Shown: positions 22,572-31,517 of the stretch, piece by piece
How the letters are laid out: each line of letters opens with the position of its first letter
How positions within the stretch are numbered: the first letter of the stretch is position 1
Origin: an uncultured Bacteroides sp.
GTDB lineage: Bacteria > Bacteroidota > Bacteroidia > Bacteroidales > Bacteroidaceae
Direction of reading: 5' to 3'
Assembly: GCA_900556845.1 (NCBI GenBank)
Contig: USQO01000007.1
Location: forward strand, 1-45,196
DNA: 45,196 bases
Made by a program: the position numbers and the translations under genes
The notes under the pieces: model-generated
Seen by the model: the letters and a program-made list of their open reading frames with translations, nothing else
The model's database searches: none
What the model was told of the DNA's origin: nothing

Positions 22572-25500
22572 TTAAAAGGTAAGTTGTACACCAAAATTGA
22601 AGGTACGCATGGCGGGAGCTTCGCAGAACACTTCACCATTTACAGGGGTTTCGGGGTCGTACTGATTCCATTTCGCCCAGGTAAGCAAGTTACTGCCCGA
22701 GAAGTAGATACGAGCTTTCTCTATCAAAGCGCGTGAAGTCCACTGTACGGGTAGCGTATAGCCTATCGTAAGGTTTTTCAGACGCAGATGGTCGGTACTG
22801 TGAATGTAGCGCGAAGAGTTGGTCGGACCGGCAGCCTCGCCGTAGACAAAGCGCGGAACATCTGTCTTGTCGCCCGATTCCTGCCAACGGTCCATTGCGT
22901 AAATAGGCAGGTTGTACTTGGACGAGTAGATATTGGTCGTTCCGTTTTCGATGTAGGTTCCGGTCTTGTCGAACGAGTAACCGCCCAGTGAGTAAGTCAG
23001 CGTAAAACTCAAGTCCAGATTCTTATAGCGCAACAGGTTTGTCAAGCCGCCGGAAATTTTCGGATTGACAGACTTGTAAGGTATTGTCTGTGCTTCCGAA
23101 GCATCGGTTGTCAGCGAACGGTCCAAGGTGCCGTCCGACCTTAACGTGTTCAGGTAATACTGTGCCTGTCCGGTTCTGCGGTCTACTCCGGCATATTCCT
23201 TTACATAATAAGTATAGTAAGGCAAGCCTACCTTATGTATAAACCAAGAACCTTCGATGGACTGCTCAAGCTGTCCGTTCAGCGATACAATCTTATTTCG
23301 GTTATGGCTCAGGTTAAAGACTGTGGTCCAGTCAAAATCATTCGTCGCAAAGTTGATGCTGCGCACTTCCAGTTCCACACCCTTGTTGTTGAGCTGACCT
23401 ACATTACTCAGATAGCTGGTAAATCCGGTCGTTCCGCTGATAGGCAGGCTGTACAGCAAGTCTTTGGTATCGCGGTTGTAGTATTCCAGACTGACGAAAA
23501 GACGGTTGAAAAAGCCTAAGTCGATACCGACATTCAGGTTATAGTTCTTTTCCCAACCCAGTTTGGGATTCGGCATCGAAGACTCGTACGAGCCGGAATT
23601 ACCGATATAACTCTGTCCGTAACTGTACAGTCCCATGTAACCATACAGGGAGCCGGGCTGGTTACCGTTCACACCATAAGATGCACGCAGCTTGAGGTCG
23701 CTGAGCACATGCTTGACAGGCTGCATGAAATTTTCATTGCTGACATGCCACATACCCGATACAGACCAAAAGTTCCCCCAGCGCTTTTCGGGCGAAAGAC
23801 GTGAACTTCCGTCACGACGGAAACTGCCGGCTACGTAATAGCGGTCATCGTAATCGTAATTGACACGCGACAGGTAGGAAAGCAAACGATAATCTTGTGT
23901 AGAAGAGATAAAGCTGTTCAGCACGGCTGCATTATCAGGAGCAGTCAGTCCGGGATTCGACGGCATTTTCGAGCGTTCACCCGATGCCTTGTCGGTCTGG
24001 TAGTTTTCTATTTCATAAGCAGCCAGCACATCCAGATGATGCTTTTGGCCAAAAGTCCGCACATAATTGACAGATGTAGACGAAATGAGCTTGCCATACT
24101 CGATGAATCCTTTGGCGGACTGGGCATCGCTTCCGCTCTTCGGTCCTGCCGAGCTAAGCGGATTGTAATAGCGCGAGTCTTTCTGGATGGCATAGTCGTA
24201 GCTCAGCGTTTCTTTCAACTTAAGTCCTTTAATAGGCTCAATGGCCGCATAGCCGGTGGAGAACATACGGGTCATCCGGGTCCGGTTATAGTCGGTCAGT
24301 ATATCGCGCAAAGGGTTGAGCGATGTTCCGCTGTAAGCCCCCGTATAGTTGCCGTTCTCATCGCGCACCAGCATCGACGGGTTCATCGTCATAGCCACAC
24401 ACAGGAAGGGGTTAATAGCCGAACCGCGTTCTTCGTTCATTTCCTGATTCATCTGTGAGAACATCATATTTCCACCCACTTCGCCATACTTGCCCACTTT
24501 CTGCGACACATTGAGGCGAGCCGAATAACGGTCGAGGCTGGAGTTACGGGCCAACCCCTCCTGACTGTCGTAGCCCAAAGAGGCATAAAAGCTGGTACGG
24601 GCATTTCCTCCCGAAACCGATGCTTCGTAGTTTTGCTGCACGGCTGTACGGAGCAGCTCCTTGCGCCAGTCGGTATACCCCATTTCAGGACGGAATGCGT
24701 ATTGGCCAATTTCAGCGTCGGCATAGGCAGCAGGATCGGTCATGCGTTTATCGGTCGCATAATTCAGCAATCCTTCGTAAAGCAATTCGTAACGCTGGTC
24801 GCCATTCAATGTAGGACGGAAATCGACTGCGGCATTCGAGAATCCTCCCGAGACATTCAGGTTGACCTGAGTCTTGCCGGCCTGCCCTTTCTTGGTGGTA
24901 ATCAAAATTACACCATTAGCTGCACGCGAACCATACAGTGAAGCGGCTGCCGCATCCTTTATCACGGTAATATTCTCAATATCCGAAGGGTTGAGCGTAC
25001 TCATGATATTGGTCTTGGAGTTGTTCATGTAGGCTGCATCAGCACCTCCCGAGCTCAGGCTTCCCGAACTGACGGGCACCCCGTCAATCACGAAAAGCGG
25101 TTCCTGCGAGGCATTGAAGGAGCCCATACCACGGATACGGATACTCTGGTTGGCTCCCGGCTGACCGGAGCTGCTGGTGATATTGACACCCGTAGTGAAG
25201 CCTTGCAGCTTCTGTTCTACACTCATTACGGGGATATCTTTCATCATATCTCCCTTCAGGGTATTGGCCGAACCGGTAAAAGAAGATTTGGTAAAGTTAC
25301 CGTAACCGGTTACTACGACTTCGTCCATCGAGATGGCTTCGGGTTCGAGCACAATCTGCAAAACACTTCCTTTTCCGGGAATACGCACTTCACGTGTTTT
25401 CATCCCAACGAAAGCAATGCTAAGCATTTTAGCGTCGGGGTCTATCTGAAGTGTAAATTTACCATCGGTATCTGTGATAACTCCTTGCGACTCTTTGCCG

Positions 25501-25649
25501 GCTAGTGTTACTGTAGCTCCAATAAGCGGCTCACCATCCTCCGATGAGGTCACCACACCGGTAATCGTGCGGGTCTGCGCATACAGTGACGGGCATACGG
25601 TAAGCAATGCCGACAATTGCAAAGTTCTGAATAGTACGTTTTTTTTCAT
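22572..25649 (-). CDS. SusC/RagA family TonB-dependent outer membrane transporter
   Basis: TonB-dependent outer membrane importer, 1025 residues from the ATG at 25649; starts at 25679 or 25659 are less likely. The signal peptide is MKKNVLFRTLQLSALLTVCP ending near LYAQ. A carboxypeptidase-regulatory-like domain spans about 27-100 (ITGVVTSSEDGEPLIGATVTL). The SusC box MDEVVVTGYG is at 108-117, followed by the plug (QSIRIRGMGSFNASQEPLFVIDGVPV) and a beta barrel ending in FNFGVQLTF. It imports the ligand delivered by the adjacent SusD. The AraC regulator and histidine kinase upstream are the likely controllers. There is no N-terminal signalling (STN) domain, so anti-sigma control is not expected. 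Confidence 0.97.
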   Translation of the reverse strand: MKKNVLFRTLQLSALLTVCPSLYAQTRTITGVVTSSEDGEPLIGATVTLAGKESQGVITDTDGKFTLQIDPDAKMLSIAFVGMKTREVRIPGKGSVLQIVLEPEAISMDEVVVTGYGNFTKSSFTGSANTLKGDMMKDIPVMSVEQKLQGFTTGVNITSSSGQPGANQSIRIRGMGSFNASQEPLFVIDGVPVSSGSLSSGGADAAYMNNSKTNIMSTLNPSDIENITVIKDAAAASLYGSRAANGVILITTKKGQAGKTQVNLNVSGGFSNAAVDFRPTLNGDQRYELLYEGLLNYATDKRMTDPAAYADAEIGQYAFRPEMGYTDWRKELLRTAVQQNYEASVSGGNARTSFYASLGYDSQEGLARNSSLDRYSARLNVSQKVGKYGEVGGNMMFSQMNQEMNEERGSAINPFLCVAMTMNPSMLVRDENGNYTGAYSGTSLNPLRDILTDYNRTRMTRMFSTGYAAIEPIKGLKLKETLSYDYAIQKDSRYYNPLSSAGPKSGSDAQSAKGFIEYGKLISSTSVNYVRTFGQKHHLDVLAAYEIENYQTDKASGERSKMPSNPGLTAPDNAAVLNSFISSTQDYRLLSYLSRVNYDYDDRYYVAGSFRRDGSSRLSPEKRWGNFWSVSGMWHVSNENFMQPVKHVLSDLKLRASYGVNGNQPGSLYGYMGLYSYGQSYIGNSGSYESSMPNPKLGWEKNYNLNVGIDLGFFNRLFVSLEYYNRDTKDLLYSLPISGTTGFTSYLSNVGQLNNKGVELEVRSINFATNDFDWTTVFNLSHNRNKIVSLNGQLEQSIEGSWFIHKVGLPYYTYYVKEYAGVDRRTGQAQYYLNTLRSDGTLDRSLTTDASEAQTIPYKSVNPKISGGLTNLLRYKNLDLSFTLTYSLGGYSFDKTGTYIENGTTNIYSSKYNLPIYAMDRWQESGDKTDVPRFVYGEAAGPTNSSRYIHSTDHLRLKNLTIGYTLPVQWTSRALIEKARIYFSGSNLLTWAKWNQYDPETPVNGEVFCEAPAMRTFNFGVQLTF

Positions 25650-25846
25650 ATTATGCATGTTTTCTAAAGTTGCATCCAAAAAACGTACCAGTAAACATTA
25701 TAAAGGGAAGTTTTTAATATCTTATTAATTCTCAGAACATTGTAAAAGAAGCGATTATCAGGTTCAGTATTTTTCACTGTGGAATTATTGCACACTCACA
25801 GGCTGGCACTGTAGATTTTTTACACAAAACCATCTGTCCGTCCCTA

Positions 25847-26746
25847 TCATATCTGCCTGCACCGATAAGCAGTAGGCGTAGTACCGACAGCCCTTTTAAA
25901 AATACGGGCAAAATGCTGAGGATACTGAAATCCCAGACAATAGGCTATCTCGCTGATACTTTTATCGGATGCCAGCATCTCCTGTTTAGCCACATTTACC
26001 AGTTTGTTCTGTATATACTCCTGTGCCGTACGGCCGGTTTCCTTTTTCACCAAATCCCCAAAGTAATTGGGCGAAAGATTCACGGCATCGGCAAAGTATT
26101 TCACTGTAGGAAGTCCCAACTCCTGCGGCTTGTCGCTCTGGAAATAGCCATCCAGCATTTCTTCGAACTTCATAAGTATATCTTTGTTTACCGGTGTGCG
26201 TGTCGTAAACTGCCGGTCGTAAAAGCGCAGGCAGTAATCGAGCAGCAACTCAATATTCCGGCAAATCAGGCGGCGGCTGTGACGGTCGGCTGGCCGCCTC
26301 AGTTCTGTATCCAGTTGCTCAAGGCAGTGTTCAAAAAGGGTTCTCTCTTCGTCCGACAAATGCAAGGCTTCGTTGGAGGCATACGAAAAGAAAGAATAAT
26401 GGCGGATGTCGCGTCCGAGTTCCGTGCCGCGAATAAAATCCGGATGAAACAGCAGGCCTTTTGCCATAGGACGGCTGCCCTCTTCCATGTGTACCTCTAC
26501 GACCTGTCCGGGTGCAAAACTGGTGATGGTTCCCTCCTGATAGTCGTAAGGCTGCTTGCCATAACGAAGGTCACCGCATCGTGTCTGCTTGAGGTATAAG
26601 GCATAAACGCCGTAGTTCATGGTAAAATGGGTAGGGAAACGGGTGGCACGCGTCAAATCGATGACAGCCACTTGCGGATGAATCATCTCTAATCCGTAAA
26701 AGTTTCCATAGTCGGCTATGGTATCCAGTTTTATAACATCTTGCAT
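25847..26746 (-). CDS. AraC-family transcriptional regulator
   Basis: DNA-binding regulator, 299 residues. The N-terminal half (about 15-190) is cupin-like and lacks a receiver domain or membrane helix. The C-terminal AraC domain has two helix-turn-helix units: YFADAVNLSPNYFGDLVKKETGRTAQEYI and KSISEIAYCLGFQYPQHFARIFKRAVGTTPTAYR. The final TTPTAYR is the standard family end. It lies 33 bases downstream of the histidine kinase gene and about 200 bases upstream of susC, all on the same strand. It is the best candidate for susCD control, though the ligand is not visible. Whether the kinase signals through it is doubtful because no phospho-acceptor domain is present. Confidence 0.93.
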   Translation of the reverse strand: MQDVIKLDTIADYGNFYGLEMIHPQVAVIDLTRATRFPTHFTMNYGVYALYLKQTRCGDLRYGKQPYDYQEGTITSFAPGQVVEVHMEEGSRPMAKGLLFHPDFIRGTELGRDIRHYSFFSYASNEALHLSDEERTLFEHCLEQLDTELRRPADRHSRRLICRNIELLLDYCLRFYDRQFTTRTPVNKDILMKFEEMLDGYFQSDKPQELGLPTVKYFADAVNLSPNYFGDLVKKETGRTAQEYIQNKLVNVAKQEMLASDKSISEIAYCLGFQYPQHFARIFKRAVGTTPTAYRCRQI

Positions 26747-26779
26747 TTGAATTGTTTTTTAGGGTTCAATAATCTCGAA

Positions 26780-28669
26780 TCAGGTACGTGGGACTACAAT
26801 CACAATGGTGTAAATATTGTCTACGCACGTTTTTTCACAAGTTCCCCGAATCGTTTTCAGGCGATCCGAAAGTGTGCGGTCGCCTATACCGGCCGGTGGT
26901 GCAGCAGAAGAACTGTCATTACATATTTCCAAACGAAGTCCTTCTTCGCCCCAGTCGAGCGCAGCATCAATCCACGTAGCATGGGCATGTTTGAGAATAT
27001 TATTAATCACCTCCTGTATTATCCGGTAAATTTCGTAAGCATGGCTTTCGGGAATCTCTTTCCACGGTAATGTGTTTTCGGCACGGAATTTCACCTGCAC
27101 CGGTATGGAAGTTTCCAACGTATGAAAGTAATCGGCAAGCACTTCGTGCAAGTCTGCAAACTGAAAGCTTGGAGGCATCAACTCGTGCGAAATAGAACGG
27201 ACATCTTCACGGACACGTTCTATCATTCGCTCGGCCTCTTGTTTTCCTGCCTCTGTGGCCGGAGCGTGATGAATCTTCAGCAGGACTCCCAGCAGGTCAT
27301 TGCACACGCCGTCGTGCAGTTCCTTAGCCAAACGCCGGCGCTCACTCTCCAACCCGTCGATGTACTTCCGTACGGTCAGCAACTCAGTTTCTTTTTTCTG
27401 GATGCGACGCTTATACTGCAAAACGACGATGACCGCCAGCAGTAAAAGAATGCAGCCTATGAGTTGCAGACGGATACGTGTCTGGCGGGCCTGTGCTGTT
27501 TCAAGACGGGCTATTTCAAGCTCTTTCTCGTTCAGGTTGAGCCTTGCCTGCAATTCCGACATCTGCTGGGTCATCTGGGTTTGAAACAGCGAATCGCGAT
27601 ACAGATAGGCTTCACTAAGATGGTCGTAGGCAGCTTTATAATTGTTCAAACCTTTATAGTTGCTGGCCAGCAGCATGTGGTATTGGTCGAAAGAGGTATG
27701 GCTGGTCTGCAACGGACTGGCCGTTATGCGGTCTATGCTGAGCTGATATTTTCCCAGCTGATTGTATACGCTGGCTTCTGTTTCGTAAAAGCCCAGTGTC
27801 ATCGGACTGCCTTCGGGCAATTCACGGATGCACTGCTCTCCCATCTCCAGATACGGATAGATTGAGTCAATCCGGTTCCAGGTCATATAGGCATTGATAA
27901 GTGTAGGCAGACATTTCATGATAATGGATGGAGACTGTTCTGTCTGCCCGGCTGAAACTCCTTTTTTCAATACCGCTATTGCTTCGGGATACTTTTTCAG
28001 ACGCATATAAGCCGCTCCTTGCAACGAGCAGGCGCTGGAGAGCAGCATGGCGTCATTGCTCTTACTGGCATATTGCAGCGAACGGCTGCCGTTATCGAGA
28101 GCATCCTGCAAGCGGTTTTCGGAGAGGAACATGACTCCGATATTAAAATAGATTGAGGCTGTAGTGGCTGCGTCATTCAACTGTTTACTGGCTTCTACTG
28201 CCCTTTCGTAACAAATAAATGCCGAATCGCGCATACCCAACCGCCGATAGCAAATTCCTGTGGAGGTCAGCACATTGGTTTCAAGCTCATAGTCGCGCTC
28301 TTTCAATGCCACGGCATGCTGAATGACCTGATTATATAAATCACAAGCCTGCCGCAATTCTCCGTTGTAAAAATAATTGGTGGCTTTCGTATTGAGCAAA
28401 TGCAGATATACGGGTTTTGTATAGTCCGGGGTCTTAAAAAGTTGAAGTCCTTTTTCCAGATAATACAGAGAGGAATCTGCATCTGTTTCTTCATACCAGG
28501 CGCTGAGTTGCTGATAGATTCCCGACAGGCAGTCGCGCGAAGCATTTCCGGCCATTGCAGAATGGAGTTCTTGCTTCAGGCTGTCAATGACGGCACGATT
28601 GGCCCAGGCGGCAGTGACACTCACGGAAAGCAATACAAGCAAAGCGGCTATTCTTATTTTAGTTGTCAT
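26780..28669 (-). CDS. TPR-containing sensor histidine kinase (HisKA_3 type), degenerate ATP lid
   Basis: Membrane-bound histidine kinase, 629 residues. A signal peptide (1-23) is followed by a periplasmic TPR region (about 45-365), a coiled coil, one membrane helix (401-418), and a NarX/DesK-type HisKA_3 domain with the phospho-acceptor His452 in LAKELHDGVCNDLLG. The ATP domain keeps the N box (EVINNILKHAHA, 553-564). The next motifs are poor: where DxGxG is expected the sequence reads EICNDSSSAAPPAGIGDRTL (581-600). No LuxR-type response regulator, the usual partner, lies nearby. It may have low kinase activity or act with a distant partner. It is the first gene of the kinase-AraC-susCD array. 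Confidence 0.88.
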   Translation of the reverse strand: MTTKIRIAALLVLLSVSVTAAWANRAVIDSLKQELHSAMAGNASRDCLSGIYQQLSAWYEETDADSSLYYLEKGLQLFKTPDYTKPVYLHLLNTKATNYFYNGELRQACDLYNQVIQHAVALKERDYELETNVLTSTGICYRRLGMRDSAFICYERAVEASKQLNDAATTASIYFNIGVMFLSENRLQDALDNGSRSLQYASKSNDAMLLSSACSLQGAAYMRLKKYPEAIAVLKKGVSAGQTEQSPSIIMKCLPTLINAYMTWNRIDSIYPYLEMGEQCIRELPEGSPMTLGFYETEASVYNQLGKYQLSIDRITASPLQTSHTSFDQYHMLLASNYKGLNNYKAAYDHLSEAYLYRDSLFQTQMTQQMSELQARLNLNEKELEIARLETAQARQTRIRLQLIGCILLLLAVIVVLQYKRRIQKKETELLTVRKYIDGLESERRRLAKELHDGVCNDLLGVLLKIHHAPATEAGKQEAERMIERVREDVRSISHELMPPSFQFADLHEVLADYFHTLETSIPVQVKFRAENTLPWKEIPESHAYEIYRIIQEVINNILKHAHATWIDAALDWGEEGLRLEICNDSSSAAPPAGIGDRTLSDRLKTIRGTCEKTCVDNIYTIVIVVPRT

Positions 28670-28842
28670 ATTTATACACGGTGTTTGGATTTGCTGACTC
28701 GAAAATTAGTATTTTATTCTAAAACGGCAAAAAATTATTTATATTTTTTATAATATGCATCAGGCTGTAACGGACGTTGCTCAATGAAGACAAACCTTAG
28801 GCATTGCTGTGACTAAAATTCGTCTTTTTTATGCGATAAGTT

Positions 28843-28858
28843 CATCATTGCAATGATG
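28843..28858. promoter_or_regulatory. Perfect 16-bp palindrome upstream of pnuC (candidate operator)
   Basis: CATCATTGCAATGATG reads the same on both strands. It lies 20 bases upstream of the -7-like element of the pnuC operon, where -33 contacts are expected, so a bound repressor could block the promoter. The protein is unknown. Confidence 0.5.
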
Positions 28859-28877
28859 CAGTGAAAATAAAATGTTG

Positions 28878-28886
28878 TAACTTCGC
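28878..28886 (+). promoter_or_regulatory. -7-like element of the pnuC operon
   Basis: TAACTTCGC matches TAnnTTTGC except for one base (C for T). It lies 28 bases upstream of the start and leaves too short a leader for a TPP riboswitch. Confidence 0.45.
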
Positions 28887-28913
28887 AAGCGTAAAAACAA
28901 CAAACCATTCTGT

Positions 28914-29486
28914 ATGAATTATCTGGAAATAACCGGAAGCTTGGTCGGTCTTCTTTATTTGTGGCTGGAGTATAAGGCCAGTATTTACCTGTGGCTGGTC
29001 AGCATTGTCATGCCGGCCATCTATCTGGTGGTGTATTACCAGGCCGGACTGTATGCCGATTTTGGTATCAATGTTTATTTTCTGCTGGCTTCTGTTTATG
29101 GTTGGACAGCATGGAAATTCAAGCGAAAAAACCAATCGGAAGCGGCTGCTGGAAGTGGTATCAGGCATTTTGACAAATCAAAATTCTTTACAGTACTGAC
29201 TGTATTTGCCGCATGCCTGTTGCTCATTGCATGGATACTGATTCGCTTTACAGACAGCACTGTGCCCTGGCTGGACAGTTTCACGACATCGGCCAGTATC
29301 ATAGCCATGTGGATGCTCGCAAAGAAGTATGCCGAACAATGGCTTGTATGGATAGCGGTGGACATTGTGAGCAGCGGACTGTATGTATACAAAGCGCTTT
29401 ATTTCACGGCCGCACTATATTTGCTTTATACCATTATAGCGGTGTTGGGATACAGGAATTGGATTAAAATGATTCGAGAACAATGA
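28914..29486 (+). CDS. PnuC/PnuT-family vitamin transporter
   Basis: Small facilitator of the PnuC family, 190 residues with about seven membrane helices. Family members take up nicotinamide riboside (PnuC), thiamine (PnuT) or riboflavin, with trapping by a kinase inside the cell. The conserved N-terminal segment is YLEITGSLVGLLYLWLEYKASIYLW, and the later pore motif is WLVWIAVDIVSSGLYVYKALYFTA. The stop overlaps the thiamine pyrophosphokinase start by four bases (ATGA). That coupling makes thiamine the best substrate guess, so PnuT is a better description than PnuC. The helix with charged residues KKYAEQWLVW near residue 140 is also typical. It has its own promoter region with a 16-bp palindrome. 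Confidence 0.9.
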   Translation: MNYLEITGSLVGLLYLWLEYKASIYLWLVSIVMPAIYLVVYYQAGLYADFGINVYFLLASVYGWTAWKFKRKNQSEAAAGSGIRHFDKSKFFTVLTVFAACLLLIAWILIRFTDSTVPWLDSFTTSASIIAMWMLAKKYAEQWLVWIAVDIVSSGLYVYKALYFTAALYLLYTIIAVLGYRNWIKMIREQ

Positions 29487-30127
29487 AAGAGATAGTTATA
29501 GCCGATTTTACTCCGGAAGCGGTGGTTATCGGGAACGGAGATTTTCCGGTACACCCTACGCCTTTGAGTGTACTGGATGCGGGGACATTCACTGTATGCT
29601 GCGACGGGGCTGCTCATGCTTTTGCGGCCTCCGGAAGGAAAATGGACCGAATTGTGGGGGACGGGGACTCGATGAGTGATGCCATAAAAGAGCGGTTCGC
29701 GCCGATTATCCGCATCAACCCGGACCAGGAAACAAACGACCAGACCAAGGCGGTTACTTATCTGTACAACAAAGGATACCGCAAAGTGGCGCTGCTGGGA
29801 GCTACCGGAAAGCGTGAGGACCACACGCTGGGAAACATCAGTCTGCTGATGGAATACCTGCGGATGGGAATGGATGTGCGGATGTATACGGACCACGGTG
29901 TGTTTGTGCCGGTATCGGGCGACGGCCGGTTTCACTGTCCGAAAGGCAGGCAGGTGTCTGTCTTCGGGTTTGGAACAGAAGGCATGACTTCCGAAGGATT
30001 GTGCTATCCGCTACGCGATTTTACCAGCTGGTGGCAAGGGACACTGAACGAAGCGGCAGCCGATGTCTTTACCATCTGGTGCAAGGGGGATTATCTGGTA
30101 TTTATTACGTATGAATCCAAACAATAA
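29483..30127 (+). CDS. Thiamine pyrophosphokinase
   Basis: Transfers pyrophosphate from ATP to thiamine, giving thiamine pyrophosphate and trapping imported thiamine in the cytoplasm. 214 residues, full length. Catalytic-domain motifs are CDGAA (40-44), GDGDS (59-63), DQETNDQTKA (81-90) and GATGKREDHTLGN (106-118), all typical of the family. The C-terminal beta domain ends with VFTIWCKGDYLVFIT. It is translationally coupled to the upstream transporter (ATGA overlap), which is strong evidence for a thiamine uptake-and-salvage unit. A COG0523 GTPase gene follows 27 bases after the stop and is probably cotranscribed. Confidence 0.96.
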   Translation: MKEIVIADFTPEAVVIGNGDFPVHPTPLSVLDAGTFTVCCDGAAHAFAASGRKMDRIVGDGDSMSDAIKERFAPIIRINPDQETNDQTKAVTYLYNKGYRKVALLGATGKREDHTLGNISLLMEYLRMGMDVRMYTDHGVFVPVSGDGRFHCPKGRQVSVFGFGTEGMTSEGLCYPLRDFTSWWQGTLNEAAADVFTIWCKGDYLVFITYESKQ

Positions 30128-30154
30128 TTGAAGATATATTAATTAAAAAACGAT

Positions 30155-31408
30155 ATGGAAAGCATTGCAAAAAAAGAGATTCCGGTGCTGGTACTTACCG
30201 GCTATCTGGGCAGCGGAAAGACAACGCTGGTGAACCGGATTCTGACCAACCGACAAGGTATTAAGTTTGCCGTAATTGTAAACGATATAGGGGAAGTAAA
30301 CATTGACGCCGAACTGATTCAGCGGGGCGGTGTGGTAAACACGGACAACAACAGTCTGGTGGCACTGCAGAACGGCTGTATCTGCTGTACGTTACAGACG
30401 AACCTGATTGAGCAGGTCTTCGAACTGATGAAATCGCAGCAGTTTGACTATATCGTGATTGAGGCCAGCGGAATATGTGACCCGGAACCGATTGCACAGA
30501 CCATCTGTACCATTCCCCGATTGGGAGAGGCATACTCACGCTATGGGGTGTGCAAGCTGGACTGTGTAGTGACAGTTGTGGATGCCTTGCGCATGCAGAG
30601 TGAATTTGGCTGTGGCGAAGCACTGACCGAGCATCCTGCCGGTGAAGACGATATAGCTAATCTGCTTATCCAGCAGATTGAATTCTGCAATATTGTGTTG
30701 CTGAATAAAATTGATGAGGTAAGCGAAGAGGAGCAGAAACGCATTATGCAGATTATCCGTACCCTACAGCCGGAAGCTGAAATCATAGCCTGCAATTTTG
30801 CAGATGTGGAGTTGGATAAAATCTTAAATACGAACAGTTTCCGTTACTCGAAGGTGGCTGCATCTGCCAGATGGATTCAGGAACTGGGTAAACCTTGTGA
30901 AGAACCGGAGCATCACACAGAACATGATGCCGGGGGGCATCACCATGAAGAGCATCATCACGAGGAACATTGCCACGAGGGACACCATCATCACGAGGGT
31001 TGCTGCTGCCACCATCATCACCACGAAGAGGGTGAAGCGGCAGAATACGGCATCGAAACATTTGTATATTACCGCCGTCCGGCTTTCGACATGAACAAGT
31101 TCGACTACTTCATCAATGCCAAATGGCCCCGCAATGTTATCCGCGCCAAGGGAGTGTGCTACTTCAACGATAACCCGGACATGACTTGTCTGTTCGAACA
31201 GGCCGGAAAACAAAAGCAGTTGAGCGAAGTGGGACAATGGTATGCTGCCATGCCCGAGGAAGAGCTGATGCAGATGTTCCAGCGTGAACCGGGTTTGCTG
31301 CGCGACTGGGACGAGCGCTATGGCGACCGTATGCAGAAGATTGTATTCATCGGTCAGCACATGGACAAAGAACAGCTGATTGCCGACCTGGACGCGTGTT
31401 TGGAATAA
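30155..31408 (+). CDS. COG0523 (CobW/ZNG1-like) GTPase with His/Cys-rich insert
   Basis: Metal-chaperone GTPase of the G3E family, 417 residues. Walker A is GYLGSGKTT (16-24), the metal-binding CxCC motif is NGCICCT (C75, C77, C78), the switch region is IVIEASGICDPEPIAQT, and the guanine-specificity motif is NKID (184-187). An insert at 253-290 carries 20 His and 4 Cys in 38 residues, then the CobW C-terminal domain follows (VYYRRPAFDMNKFDYF). Family members load or allocate zinc, cobalt or nickel; the insert suggests metal buffering, and zinc is the leading guess. It follows the thiamine operon, although no zinc-uptake gene or Zur site is visible. It ends at a strong terminator. Confidence 0.93.
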   Translation: MESIAKKEIPVLVLTGYLGSGKTTLVNRILTNRQGIKFAVIVNDIGEVNIDAELIQRGGVVNTDNNSLVALQNGCICCTLQTNLIEQVFELMKSQQFDYIVIEASGICDPEPIAQTICTIPRLGEAYSRYGVCKLDCVVTVVDALRMQSEFGCGEALTEHPAGEDDIANLLIQQIEFCNIVLLNKIDEVSEEEQKRIMQIIRTLQPEAEIIACNFADVELDKILNTNSFRYSKVAASARWIQELGKPCEEPEHHTEHDAGGHHHEEHHHEEHCHEGHHHHEGCCCHHHHHEEGEAAEYGIETFVYYRRPAFDMNKFDYFINAKWPRNVIRAKGVCYFNDNPDMTCLFEQAGKQKQLSEVGQWYAAMPEEELMQMFQREPGLLRDWDERYGDRMQKIVFIGQHMDKEQLIADLDACLE

Positions 31409-31431
31409 ACGATTATGGCATAAAAAAAGTC

Positions 31432-31467
31432 AGGCTGCCTTTCTTTCACCAAGAAGAGAGGCAGCCT
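31432..31467. terminator. Bidirectional terminator
   Basis: Perfect 9-bp stem AGGCTGCCT / AGGCAGCCT (31432-31440 and 31459-31467). Thymines at 31469-31473 and an A-run at 31422-31428 suit both directions. It ends the pnuC-TPK-GTPase operon and the convergent glycosidase operon. Confidence 0.9.
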
Positions 31468-31517
31468 ATTTTTCTGAGAAAACTACTTAATAAAAAACAA
31501 CTATCTATAAACTAACC

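Noticed and set aside
28670..28913. TPP riboswitch upstream of the thiamine operon
   Set aside because: No CUGAGA or ACCUGA-type segments and no matching stems; the leader after the promoter is too short.
30908..31030. Short DNA repeats of CATCATCACGAG type
   Set aside because: They are explained by His/Glu codons in the His-rich insert and not by an independent repeat or CRISPR.
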